From NCBI RefSeq assembly GCF_020509005.1, contig NC_063017.1, positions 496,001-560,000 on the forward strand: DNA of 64,000 nt. The letters run 5' to 3'. Source of the DNA: Fulvia fulva (Eukaryota > Ascomycota > Dothideomycetes > Mycosphaerellales > Mycosphaerellaceae). Below, piece after piece: positions 45,568 to 56,730 of this stretch (its first letter is position 1; each line of letters opens with the position of its first letter). The position numbers and the translations under genes are program-made. Below the pieces are notes generated by a model. It was not told where the DNA came from, did no database searches, and worked only from the letters and a program-made list of their open reading frames with translations.

Positions 45568-45661
45568 TGTTATGGTGTGTAATCCTTGATTGATGTAACT
45601 ATCTAAGTTACGTAAGGAAGTAGTAGTATCTACTGCCAAGACTGCTCCTTCCAGTGTAACA
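45568..45661 (-). repeat. LTR (right copy, 94 bp)
   Basis: Identical to 44,197-44,290, with target duplication acggt immediately to its right. Confidence 0.92.
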
Positions 45662-46681
45662 ACGGTCGTCATCGATGTTGTCGGCACGACCACGTGTCTT
45701 GGCATCTGCAAGATCGATCTCGGCTGCAGCGCTGATCCCTGCCCAGATCGCGACGGGGGGCTTCGTTTCGTTCACCACTTCACGTCGACTTGAGACGCGG
45801 TCTTGCTCTTTGGGCATGCAAATGCTAATGGCTCTCACCGGTCAGCCATTGGCACTTCTTAACAAAGCCCAGCGAGATCAATGTTGAGACTGGCAGACTC
45901 ATGTATAGCGATGATCAATTCAGCAACATGCGCTGCAGGAAATGGCCCTGAAAACAACAGTTGCTACCAGAATGCCTGCCTCCTTGAAAGATGCCCTGTT
46001 CGTACGCACAAAAGGCGTGCTCCACGGATGGCTCCTCCAAGCTCGTGCCAGCCTGGTACTGCACTTCCCGTTGACGAAAGAGTCCCGATGTGGACGCTCA
46101 CCATTGCGACATGACTTCGAGCGCGGAAGATCAGTCTGGAGCCCCTCGTACCGAGGCAGTACGCCGTGGAAGCAGCCCGTCGTTGGCACTCCTGTGATCA
46201 GTCGTTCTGGGTAGGTTGCGTGCTGCACTGCCAAATTCGTCAGGCAAGTCCGGGCTTGTCCTCTACATCTGGATTTAGAACATACCCCTCAATCATGCTT
46301 AAATTATGCTCAGGTACGGCGCGGCTCTGCAGACATTGTCTATGGTTGTTGCCGGTCAATCGAGCTTGCCCTTGGCGGACCGGGTCCGCTATCCTCATTT
46401 TGTCTATCCAAGGCTCGTGCTCTCATCTCAACATGCCCCATCGACCTCCAAGGATAGATCGGACCGTACGGCTATCGATCATGATGCTAATGGTCGCTCT
46501 CAACCAACCATGGGGACCACATCTTCGGTTGGACCCTCCGAGAGCCAATGCCTCAAGCAGAAGACACATTTGAGGGAGAACACCCGCGCCCTGCGACCTT
46601 TCCACAACCTCTGCCTTTCATTTCTGATCCTCGCTACACCACTTCGCTTGGTCCCCCGACCGTAACACCAAGAGATCAGCT
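45662..46681. other. Intergenic region
   Basis: Several plus-strand frames of 90-135 codons overlap one another, but none has a domain, signal peptide or splice support. It contains the promoter of the giant secreted protein. Confidence 0.35.
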
Positions 46682-49600
46682 ATGGTTCGCCTCAATGAGG
46701 TGGCCGTTGCTGGCCTCGCGCTCTGCGCAGACTCTGCCAATGCACTGCCAGGCCTTCACAGACGCCAGATCGGCTTAAATGGCCTCTTCGGCGGTCCTCA
46801 GCCAGCACCCGCTGCCGATCTGCCCACCCAGCTTGACTGTTACTTCTTCGGCGGCCTCTTCTTCGGTGGATGCAACAGTGGTAGCGGCAGCCCAGCGCCA
46901 GCAGCTACTTCTGCTGCCGCCGCTGTCAAATCTGTACGTGGACATCCATCATGGACACCAAGAGAGGCTTCACTGACACTTATCGACAGACCACGACTGT
47001 CATCGCTGGCGTCTTGACCACTACGATGTCTGCAGCTCCCAGGGTCTCTTCAACCAGCTCGGTCAGCGTAGTACCAGTGATCTCCACCTCTGCGCAGTCC
47101 ACGTTAGCAGTGATTCCGGCCTTGTCATCCGCCATCGCCGCTTCAAACCTTCCCGCCGCTGGCTCTTTGGCTGGTATGATCAACTCGGTGGCGCCATCGG
47201 TGACGGTTCCCGGTGAGACATCGAACATCCAGTCCCTCGCCGGTGCCTTGACATCTGCTATCAACGCCAGCAACCTCGGTCACGCTTCGAGTCTGGTCTC
47301 TGCTCTGGCCTCGATAGGCTCAGTCGCTCCTTCGCTCGGAAGTGGGCTACCGTCGGCATCTTTGGCGGTCCCTACACGAAGCGTTGGGTCGGCATTGAGT
47401 GCTAGCAGCATCTTGCCCAGCACGATCGTGCCCAACGTTCAGTCTGCCCTGCCGGCACTCTCGTCAGCTGTGGCAAACAGCGACCTGCCCGCCGCTTCGC
47501 AGATCGCGGGCAGCTTGATCCCTGCTGCATCTGGAATCCCCCAAGCAAGTTCGCTGGCACATGCACTCACTTCAGCTTTGGCGAGCAGCAACTTGCCAGC
47601 GGCCTCCTCGATCGTGCCGGCTTTCACCTCTGCATTGGCCGCGTCAAGCAACCTCCCCTCGGCCGGCCTGCCAAGCGGTTCTGGTGTGCCGAACGTGCAG
47701 AGCGCCATCCCAGCCTTGACTTCTGCTATCGCTGCTAGCAATGCACCTCAGGCATCATCGATCGCGGGTGGTCTCGTTCCTGTGGCATCTGGGAATCCTC
47801 AGGCTAGTTCGTTGGCACATGCTTTGACGTCAGCTTTGGCTAGCAGCAATCTGCCAGCCGCCTCCTCGATCGTACCGGCATTGACCTCTGCATTGGCTGC
47901 ATCTAGTGCTCTTCCTACTGCTGCTCTCCCTGGTACTTCGAGCGTGCCTAACATTCAGTCCGCCATTCCAGCTTTGACATCTGCACTTGCACAGAGCAAC
48001 GTCGACCAGGCCTCGCAGATCGCATCGGGACTCGCTTCTGCTGCTTCAGGACACACGCAGGTCTCATCAATCATTCAAGCGCTCTCATCTGCCATCGCTG
48101 CTTCTAACATCCAGGGCGCGAGCTCGATTGTACCAGCCTTGACATCCGCTCTCGCTGGAGTATCCAGCGCCAGTGCATTGTCATCACTGCCCACCAGCGT
48201 TCCAGCAGGGCTGGCTTCAAGCGTGTCAGTCCCGTCAAACGGGATCCCTACCGGAGCCTTGACCTCCTCCGTGTCCATCGCGTCTGGGCAGCTTAGCAGT
48301 GCACTGCCATCCCTCGCGGTACCTACACCTGGCTCGATCGGACTAGTTGGTGCTCTCACATCCGCTTTAGCCGCCAGTAACATCCCACAGGCCTCGCAAG
48401 TAGCAAATCAGATTGCCTCTGTGGTCAACGCAACCCCTGTGCCTGGCGCTAGTCATGTGTCTCAGCTAGCGTCTGCTTTGACCAGCGCTTTCGCCAATTC
48501 TCAGATTCCTGTCGCGAGCTCTTTGGCCGGTGTGCTCAACTCTGCGGGCCCAAGCAGTGCAGTGAGCAGCATCGCTTTCGGACTTCCAACGAATGCACCT
48601 GCGTCCGGCGCTGCTCAGCCGAGCGCCTTGACTTCAGCGCTCGCCAACAGCAACATCAACCAAGCCAGTCAGATCGCGAGCCAGATCGCTTCTCTTGTGG
48701 GCGCCACCAGCCTGCCCAACGCCTCTGCTATCAGCCACATCGCAAGCGCCCTCACTTCTGCCATCGCTGCGACGAGCGTCCCTCAAGCCTCGAGCCTTGC
48801 TGGCGCTCTCAATTCGGCCTTGTCTTCGTTGAGCCTCCCAGCTGGACCCAGCGCTGTCCCATCGGCCGGTACTGCCATCCCAAGCGATTTGCCCGGCGCA
48901 TTGACGTCCGCCCTCGGAGCGAGCAACATCCCACAAGCCAGCCAGATCGCGAGCCAGATTGCATCGGCTGTGAGCGCGACTAGCTTGCCTAACGCCCCTG
49001 CTATTAGCCATATTGCGAGCGCGCTCACTTCTGCTATTGCTGCGACGAGTATCCCGCAGGCATCGAGTCTTGCTGGTGCCCTCAACTCCGCGCTCTCTCA
49101 GTCGAGCTTGGCTGGTCTGCCAACGAGTGCTCTGCCCTCCTCGCTGCCGGCGTCCGCGGGTCTACCAAGCTCGTCGGTAAGCAGTATTCCAACATCTCTC
49201 CCAGCATCGCTCGCAGCCCCAGCGGCATCTGTGCTCTCGAGCGCCCTCGCCTTCCAGAGCATTGCATCAACGGCAATCTCATCGATCGCTGCGCTTCCCC
49301 CAAGCGCTATCCCCACAGCGATCCAATCGCTTGGTCTACCTTCCGGTGTGGCGTCTTCGTTGGGCAACCTCGCCACATCTGCATTGGCATCTGGCTCCGC
49401 ACTGTTGACTGGCGCTGTGACTGTTCCCGTTTCCGCTCTACCCACAGGACTGGTCTCGTCGCTTGGCAGCTTGGTCTCGTCTGCATCTCTTAGCAATGGT
49501 GCACCCGGTTGGGTGATCCCGACCAGCGCAATCCCTTCAGGACTGGCCTCTTCACTTGCTGGTCTGGGCTCTTCTGCGACTCCATCGCTCAGCACAAGTG

Positions 49601-52600
49601 CGCCAGCTCTGACCTTGCCATCATCTGTGGTGCCAACCGGACTTCTCTCGTCCCTGGGAAGCATCGCCTCGCAGGCTACGGTGTCCAGCACACTTGTCGT
49701 CGTCATTCCGACCTCAGCAAGGCCAAGTAGCCTGGCTTCATCATTGGGCAGCATTGCTTCATCCCAGGTTCAGGCTTTATCAACAATCTCAGCTTCATCC
49801 ACCACATCTTCGCCTGCAAGCCCTAACCAGACTTGCACTGCCAATGGAGTCACTTACACAAGCGGACAGCAGATCAATGGTTACACCATCCACTGCGCTC
49901 AAGATAACAGCCAGCCAGGATCAGAGGTCTTCCCAGTTCAGAGTGGTGGCTTTAGCAAGTGTCCTGCTGCCTGTGACGCACAAGCTGGCTGTGTTGGCTG
50001 GACCTACTCGGGCGAGGATAGCGGTAATTGCTACTTGAAGACGGCTGAAGGCACCTACTCGAGTGCGCCAAACTCCATCGTGTCGGGTTTCAAGTCTGGC
50101 TCCTCTAATGGGAGCGGTGTGTCGAGCAGTGTAGCGCCTCCAGCTCTGACGAGCGGCGTCAGCGTTTTCACCCTTCCTGGTGGGATTCTTGTGACGGTTC
50201 CAGCAAGTGTGGGCAGCGCATCTTCTACCGCAGCACCATCGGGCACCTCCTCGGCGCCGGTCTCTTCCACGTTAGCGTCCTGTGATCAGCTTGGCAACGG
50301 AAGCCAACACAGCGGCTACACACTAGCCTGCAACACTGATGCCCCAGGCAGTGACATGGGCTCAGCCCCTGGCTCGTCTTTCGCTGACTGCTTCAACAAG
50401 TGCTCCGCGTTTGCTGGTTGTACCGCATTCTCGTTCCTCGGTGGCAGCGGTGCGGGTACTTGTTACCTCAAGAACAGATACGCACCCTCCGCTTCTAACC
50501 CGAACAATGCGGACTCTGGGTTCCTCTCGATGCCAAGCCAGACAAGCGGCGGCTCATGCGAGGCACTTACCGGTAATCAAGGCTCTGGCCAACATATCGA
50601 CAGCATGGGCTACGTCTACAACACCACCTGCAAGCACGATATCCCTGGAGGTAACATTGCTGCGTTTGCCTCGCCAACTTTCGAGGGCTGTTTCGCGGCC
50701 TGTGACAGGCAAGCTGGTTGTGTTGGCTTCTCTTGGCTTCGCGACGATGGTCCGGGCACGTGTTACCTCAAGGGACCCCAAGGCAACATGCTCTCTACTT
50801 CGGTGGCGGACGTTGCTGTCAAGGTGGGCTTCTTGGGCGCTCAAAACACTGCTTCCGGTATTGGATCAGCAAGCTTGGCTTTCCGTCCGCTATCGGGTGT
50901 CTTTGACGCTACCACAGTCGTAACAGTATTTCCAACTACGGTGCCATCCATTGTGACGATCATATCAGTGACCTCAACTTCACCGGCATCAGCCAGCGCA
51001 TCTACTGTCACCATCGTCATGCCCACCGGCCTGACGGCTTCTTGCCAGTCGCTTGGAAGTGGTAACTTGATCGGCCAATACAAAAGTCGCTGCGGTACTG
51101 ATGCTCTGGGCGGAGACTTCATGAACGCTCACGCTGACTCGTTCGCCGGCTGTATCCCGCTCTGCGATGCTCAAGCACAATGTATCGGGTTTGCTTTCGT
51201 CGGAGGTAGTGGAGCAGGGACTTGCTACCTTAAGTCCGTCCATGAACCAGAGACGACGAACAGCAATGTCGACATCGCCTTCAAGCAGTCTGTTGGTGTG
51301 GCTCTTCCTACCAATGCACAGATGACTGGTGCAGGTGGTGCCACTACTACTCGCACGATTGGTAGCGTTATTCCCTCGGGGGTTATTCCAGGCGCTACTG
51401 GTGAGGTACCTGTGAGCATGCTGGCATCTGGTCAGGCTGTTCCATCTGGGGCGGTTCCTATCGCGATTGGACCATCTGGCGTGGCGATCGTGGGACCGAC
51501 CAGCGCTTTGATGGGCGTCATTCCCAGCTTGATGATATTCACGGCCTTTGCTCCGCCGACACCAACTTTTGGACTGCCTTCTGTGATCCCCATGCCATTG
51601 GCATCGAGCATCATTCTCAGCACTAGCACGATTCCAGCTTTGGCCTCTGTCGTTACACACAGCGTCATTGTCAGCAGCATGGCACCATCGGCAACGATCC
51701 CAGGCGTGGGTGCTGTTCCAATCAGCCTCATTCCATTCGGCAGCGAGATTCCATCTGGTGTTTTTTCTGTAGGCACTGCTCAGTCGGAGGCTGTAATCAT
51801 GGCACCGACCAGCGCGTTTCCAAGCGGCGTCGGCGTGGTACCTACATCGCGCCCTGTCCTTGACATCACCGCAGCTTTGAGCTCAGTCGCTGGGCATATG
51901 AGCAGCATTGCGTTGGGCAATCCATCCACAGCGGCCCCAGCGATCTCGTCTGCCCAGGCTGCGCTCAGCTCCATCGCTGCTGGGGCTTCCATACTCCACA
52001 CACCAGGACAAAACGGCAACTTTGGCTTGGCACTTTCTTCAGCCACTCATGCGCTCAGCTCGTTGGCCGGCGCTCTGGCCACGTCTGTTCCACAGCCAGC
52101 AATTCCTACGACCTTGTTGAGCTCCTTCGTTGTGGTTCAGCCAATTGCAACTACTACACACTTCTCGGGTTTGACTGGTGCTGCTTATCCCGCCACTGTT
52201 ATCGGCAACCCAATGTAAGCACTGTTCTCACTAAACCTCAAAACTTCCTTCACGCTGATTCTTCCCAGCCTCCACACCGTCACTGCCGCCCTCCAAAGCA
52301 CCGTCACCGCAATCCAAGCTCCGGTCCCCGTCCAGACCGCCTCAGGCGAGATCTGCAACCCCGTCCAACCCGGCCTCGCCCTTCCAGCAAGTCAATGCAA
52401 CATCTTCAATGAGCACAAGCACCGCCACCACTACCTCAAAGCGAGCATCCGACACGGCAATCCAGCCCTAGACGGCGTCTTCGTCGCCGCACCCACCGTC
52501 CTCGGCCACGAAGTCGCCCGCGTCACCCGCGACCAGGGGAAGGCCGCCCACGCTGTCTACGATCACCTCACTCGCTCCTACTTCCTGCACGACGCCCTCG

Positions 52601-52893
52601 AGGAGGCAGAGCTGTGTGAATACCATGGCCTCGCCTTGATCACGCACGGCGCAACTGAGTTGGGACCTGTCGGCTTGATCCTTGGTGCTGCGACCGGTGG
52701 TGCTGAGTTATATGATGGCGTCTTCGGATTCTTGGATCTGATTGGCAGTCAGGCTCCGTTTAGCTTTGGGTCGTGGTATGTTTGTGAGGATGATATGACG
52801 CTGAAGTACTTGAGGAAGGGGTGGCAGAGGGGGACGGTGCAGAATGTGGACTTTGGGAAGTGTGCGGCTGTTGTGTTGCATAGGTATGTTTGA
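46682..52893 (+). CDS. Giant secreted Ser/Ala-rich repeat protein with four PAN/Apple-like modules (about 2,033 aa)
   Basis: Exons are 46,682-46,933, 46,990-52,214 and 52,269-52,893. The introns are 56 nt (GTACGT...CTGAC...ACAG) and 54 nt (GTAAGC...GCTGA...CCCAG). A signal peptide is followed by a Kex2 site (HRRQ), then a Gly/Pro-rich segment. Residues about 90-1,000 contain many copies of a helical module of the form ALTSAIAASNxPxASSL, organised in higher-order units of about 86 residues (starting near 47,430, 47,692 and 47,950) and a second unit type near 48,350-49,100. Four Cys-rich PAN/Apple-like modules follow at about 49,823-50,103, 50,277-50,531, 50,554-50,845 and 51,037-51,290, each with a C-x-G-[FW]-x-[FY] and GxCYLK core. 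The C-terminal about 208 residues form a separate Cys-containing domain with LITHGATELGPVGLILGAA. Probably a wall or matrix adhesin, from composition and modules. Confidence 0.8.
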
Positions 52894-53892
52894 GCATTAG
52901 CTTGCGAAGGATAGGGCCTTTAGCGAAGGTGTTTGGAGTGTTGGGAGTCGGGGTACACAGAGTGGAGAGGGAGGAGGTGAAGGAGTATAAAAGCTATGAT
53001 CGCTGGTCGGTGTCAGTATTTGGAGAGATTGGAGTATGTGTAAAACAGAACATGGGGTGTATATACGTGACAAAGATGTATATACACTACTCCTCTGTTT
53101 CCATCAGAACTCAGATCCGCATACCATGCTGTCTCTAATGAAGGTCTGCGATGAGAACATCCTCGCACTGCAGGACATACCCGATGTCATCGTTCATGGC
53201 AAAAGAACAACCACCTGCAGCATGATGGCGCACGAGCTTTACAAGAATGGATTCACCGCTAACATGACGGTGAGACCGATCGAAAGTGAGTGTTGCTTTC
53301 CTGGCGATGCCATCCATGATGTCGTTGCCACTGAGCCATCGTGCCACAGGTGATTGTCGAGAGACTGCTCATAGAGAGGACACATATACCTTGCTCGTTG
53401 CAACAATCTGCACGGCTGCTGCGCTTTCAAATTAGAAGGCTTCTCCCCATAGAACTACTTAGGCCTACATTTCGCAGTTTCGTTGTTACAGTGACGGTTT
53501 CCTGAGTCGACCACACTCCGCATACCTCCGACTCGACGTTGATATGATCTCCAAGTCCTGCTCCTTTCGATTGTTGTCGTTGGTCGGGTGGAAAGGCGTA
53601 CGCCGAGGAGTATCATGCTGATGTTTCATCGCCTGATGGATTTCGGTTCTGCTGTTTCACTGGGTTGGGTTTCGCAGCGTGGCAGAGTCGAAGTCCACGA
53701 CCGACTGGAAGAGAATGGTTGATCTGCCGGCCGATGGCTCGGACGCTCATGTGTAGTGCATGTACATGATGAAGCAAAGCAATCCATGCTCCGTGGTGAT
53801 GTTGCGGGACTACGGCGTACCATAGCATCGTCATTTCCCTACATCCCAGACCTCCAACCTTGTCCCTCCACTCATACCTAACATCGACCACA
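52894..53892. other. Intergenic region
   Basis: Short frames only. One 105-codon plus-strand frame at 53,036-53,353 has no support. No repeats were recognised. Confidence 0.4.
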
Positions 53893-54534
53893 ATGTTCAG
53901 CATACTCCGGCGAGACCTGCTCGCAAGCCGGAGTCCCCTCTCTCGACATAGCCTCCGCCAGCTTCGACGCTCGTCCAGCGAAACACCTCAAGCGACCTCC
54001 CGCATCGCCCGCATCGAATCCCGCCTCCCCAAGTTCCTCCGCCGCTACATCCAACCCCTCCGCACCGCTCCTCTCTCCCACATCACCGCCTTCCTCATCC
54101 TGCACGAGCTCACCGCCATCATCCCGCTCTTCGGCCTCACCGGCGCCTTCCACTACTACAATTGGCTCCCACCCTACATCAGCGAGGGCAAGTGGGTCAG
54201 CGACGGGACGGAGAAGTTCGGCAAGTGGATGAGGAAGAAGGGGTGGATTTATGATGAGGAGAGGAGTGGGAGGTACTTTGGGAGGGGGGAGGCAGGCATG
54301 AGGATTGTGGTGGAGTTGGCGACGGCTTATGCTGTTACGAAGATGTTGCTGCCGTTGAGGCTGGTGGGGAGCGTGTGGGCTACGCCGTGGTTTGCGAGGT
54401 GGACTGTTTTGCCGGTTACGAGGAGGGTTGGAGGGTGGTTTGGGAGGGGCAAAGGCAAAGGGGGTGTGGTGAAAGGAGGGGATGCCGCTGGGACGGGGGC
54501 TGTTGGGGGTGGGGTTGTGTCGAAGGGGAAGTGA
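53893..54534 (+). CDS. Conserved mitochondrial membrane protein, DUF1279/MRX11-like (213 aa)
   Basis: Start ATG is 53,893 (MFSILRRDLLASRSPLSRHSL), followed by an Arg/Ser-rich, acid-free stretch typical of a mitochondrial presequence. The core, HITAFLILHELTAIIPLFGLTGAFHYYNWLP, is a conserved membrane-associated segment, followed by WMRKKGW and a second hydrophobic stretch with VVELATAYAVTKMLLPLRL. The C-terminus is a Gly/Lys-rich tail. It looks like the fungal family of small mitochondrial inner-membrane proteins related to DUF1279 and yeast Mrx11. That assignment is from memory of the family pattern and is moderately certain. Single exon, intact. Confidence 0.7.
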   Translation: MFSILRRDLLASRSPLSRHSLRQLRRSSSETPQATSRIARIESRLPKFLRRYIQPLRTAPLSHITAFLILHELTAIIPLFGLTGAFHYYNWLPPYISEGKWVSDGTEKFGKWMRKKGWIYDEERSGRYFGRGEAGMRIVVELATAYAVTKMLLPLRLVGSVWATPWFARWTVLPVTRRVGGWFGRGKGKGGVVKGGDAAGTGAVGGGVVSKGK

Positions 54535-54561
54535 GTGCTTGTCATGCTTCTCTTGATCTCA

Positions 54562-54604
54562 AGGGTACTACGACTACGGCACTACGGCACTACGACTACG
54601 GCTA
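54562..54604. repeat. Short tandem repeat (ctacggca units)
   Basis: Repeated actacggc / actacgact octamers lie just downstream of the preceding gene. Confidence 0.7.
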
Positions 54605-54839
54605 CTGTAGGCTATTGGTCGCACTCGCGAGAGGATCAGTCCCACGACATCATCGGGCGAAGATGCAATACGCACAAATGGATGATGCCGAACGCTAGCC
54701 GAAACGTGGGACGTGAAACGAGTTCACCGTGACCTCCAGTGCGAACACTCCGAAGCAGACGTCACATCGTCACCGCCGCAACTTCACCTCCACCATCGGA
54801 TGGCGTACCACAACACGGAAGACCCCCCTTGACGACAAC

Positions 54840-55429
54840 ATGACTTCAGAAGGCCAGAGTCAGTATTTCCGACGCGTTCGTGTGTGCTCATAATAGTAAC
54901 ATCACCACTAGCCAGCACCTACACCAGAACGCCGCCGGCACCAAGCAAGCAGTGTCATCTTCTCGAGTTGCCTGCCGAGCTCCGCAACCGCATCTACGAG
55001 CTGGTAGTGGCAGACCATACTTCGATCCACCAGCCAAACCTCATGCGAACCTGCCGCCAAACCAGAGGCGAAGCTCTCAGCTTGTTCTACTCGACGCACA
55101 TATTCCACTTCAGCTTCGAATTTGACGATGTTCTGCCTGCTTCCCTGGTAGGGTGGACCAACTCGATCGGCAAGGAACGGGCAGACTTGGTCAACAAAGT
55201 GTTCTTCGATATTTGGGTTCGCAATGCCCTATGGACACGATGTCTCTTCACATTGCGGTGCACTCGAATCACCGATGCGACTGGAATCCCAGGACAGGCT
55301 TGGAGAGCTCCCACTGGAGGTCTAGACGCGCCAATGGGGTGGACTTGCTACAAGTTCGCATCGTGGAAGGATCTAGACAAGGTGTTCCAGTACGATAGCC
55401 CGGTTGAGGACTTCCGAGGTCATTGGTGA
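54840..55429 (+). CDS. F-box/2EXR-like fungal protein (178 aa)
   Basis: Exon 1 is 54,840-54,858 (MTSEGQ), a 53-nt intron (GTCAGT...AGTAAC...CACTAG, 54,859-54,911) follows, and exon 2 is 54,912-55,429. The core is HLLELPAELRNRIYELVVADHTSI followed by QPNLMRTCRQTRGEALSLFYSTHIFHF, the standard pattern of a very large fungal family of F-box-like proteins of unknown function. It is distinct from the tandem family at 40-43 kb. The C-terminal half has several Trp residues and no recognisable motif. Short but apparently complete. Confidence 0.7.
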
Positions 55430-55548
55430 TATGCTGGGGGGCCAAGTGGAATGCATGAAGCGAGGGGAGGAGCAGCCACGGGCTGCGCACACACGGGCTT
55501 TGTACCTCGAAACATCCACGGCACGAGGCGAAGAGCGGGTACACACGA

Positions 55549-56202
55549 TCATAACTGGCTGGTTCCAGGCTTCTTGCCATCTTGACTCGCCAGTGCTGCT
55601 TTTCCATGCTCAGCAAGCGCCAGCAGCTTCCCTGTGGCCTTGTCTTTCATTACACATTGCAGCACGGCTGGCATCAGGTCAGCATAACATTCAGCATGAA
55701 TCAGTAAGAATAACACAACTCACTCGACCTCTTCCCAACACTCCGCACACTACACTCAATCACAATGATAGTCCCCTGCACGATCGGCTTAAGGTAGGTG
55801 ACGCCCATCGTCCTCGAGACACCGCCAAACTCCCAGAACCCTTCCTTGGTGATGGCGGCTTGCGCAAACGTCGTCGACATATCTACTAACGTCGCTGTAG
55901 CGCCACCGTGCATGTTACCCATGGGATTGCAGAGCTCGCGGACCGTCTCTTTCTCAAAGACGACGTGTGCTTCTGCATTGTCTTGCGCCAGTGTTGAGAC
56001 TCTGGCGCTGATGACTTGTAGGCCGTGGGTGGCGTGGTAGTCGAAGTCCTGGGAGTGTTAGTGCTTGGATGCTAGATGTGAAGAGGGATATGAGTACATC
56101 TTTCTCACGATTCGAGTTGTAAAAGTCTACAGACTTCTGCACTCGGGTCTTGAGGTCGGAGATTCTGATGTCGACTTGGACGGCGCCGGTGCCTTTGAGC
56201 AT
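55549..56202 (-). CDS. PaaI/ACOT13-type HotDog thioesterase (182 aa)
   Basis: Exons are 56,202-56,098, 56,048-55,724 and 55,667-55,549. The introns are 49 nt (GTACTC...CACTAACA...CCAG) and 56 nt (GTGAGT...GCTGAC...CCAG). The joined frame gives 182 aa. HotDog motif: ELCNPMGNMHGGATATLVDMSTTFA, where NxxGxxHGG-type residues and the Asp form the acyl-CoA thioesterase site, followed by GVSRTMGVTYLKPIVQGTIIVIECSV and the typical last strand KDKATGKLLALAEHGK. The family hydrolyses acyl-CoA esters. The nearby acyl-CoA ligase at 58-60 kb makes a role in the same CoA-ester metabolism possible. Confidence 0.88.
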
Positions 56203-56730
56203 GGCTGTGTCTGGAGTTTATTGGCTAATATGGAGACTCATGTGATCAGTGTCATGGATCTATATGCGGTGTGTGAGGTCTGCTGTGCGACTCGACGCTA
56301 TTGCGGGCCTAATGCAGAGATCCGAGGTCAATTGCTTTTCTGGGTGGGTAAGAGGTGGCACTTTGGGCATAATGCCGCCTCTTGTGGACATCTGAATTGG
56401 CTTAGAGTACCTGCTGAGCCTTAAGGTCAGATCCATCGGGAAGGCTGTACATGCAGGGTTGTTATGGCTGATATCGCTGTGATAACACGAAATTGTCGCG
56501 AGATGGGCGCGTCGGCGTCATTGATTGGCGCTCAGACCCCAGCTGTGTCGTGTACAGCCTAGTGGTATCCGTGGTCTGAAGTCATCAAGATAGAGACCTC
56601 CCTTCCTTCTTGCTCTCCTTCTCAACGAGCTCTTACACCTGATGACCAGTCAAGCAGCTTCTGGATTTTCGTACTGTCTCCATCGCTTCCCTTCGTTGAT
56701 CTGCCGTCATTGCACCTCCTTCTGCCCCCC
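56203..56730. other. Intergenic region (divergent promoters)
   Basis: This lies between the thioesterase (minus) and the F-box gene (plus). No other feature was recognised. Confidence 0.4.

Larger units (their letters stand above)
44197..45661 (-). mobile_element. Short non-autonomous LTR retrotransposon (TRIM-like), 1,465 bp
   Basis: Two LTRs of 94 bp, 44,197-44,290 and 45,568-45,661, are identical over their whole length and have TGTTA...TAACA ends. The insertion is flanked by an exact 5-bp duplication, acggt (44,192-44,196 and 45,662-45,666). On the minus strand the 3' LTR is preceded by a polypurine tract (nine G then agatt), and the 5' LTR is followed within three bases by TGGTAGC, a possible tRNA primer site. 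This fixes the orientation as minus. The 1,277-bp interior has no protease, RT or integrase. Minus-strand frames at 44,953-45,552 and 44,557-44,811 (KTIITYLAEYREHKRAKQ-type, helical) are open but unrecognised. LTR identity and lack of RIP imply recent insertion. Confidence 0.9.

Noticed and set aside
44197..45661. Simple 94-bp duplication or assembly artefact
   Set aside because: The exact 5-bp target duplication outside both copies, TG/CA termini and adjacent polypurine tract together indicate a true LTR insertion.
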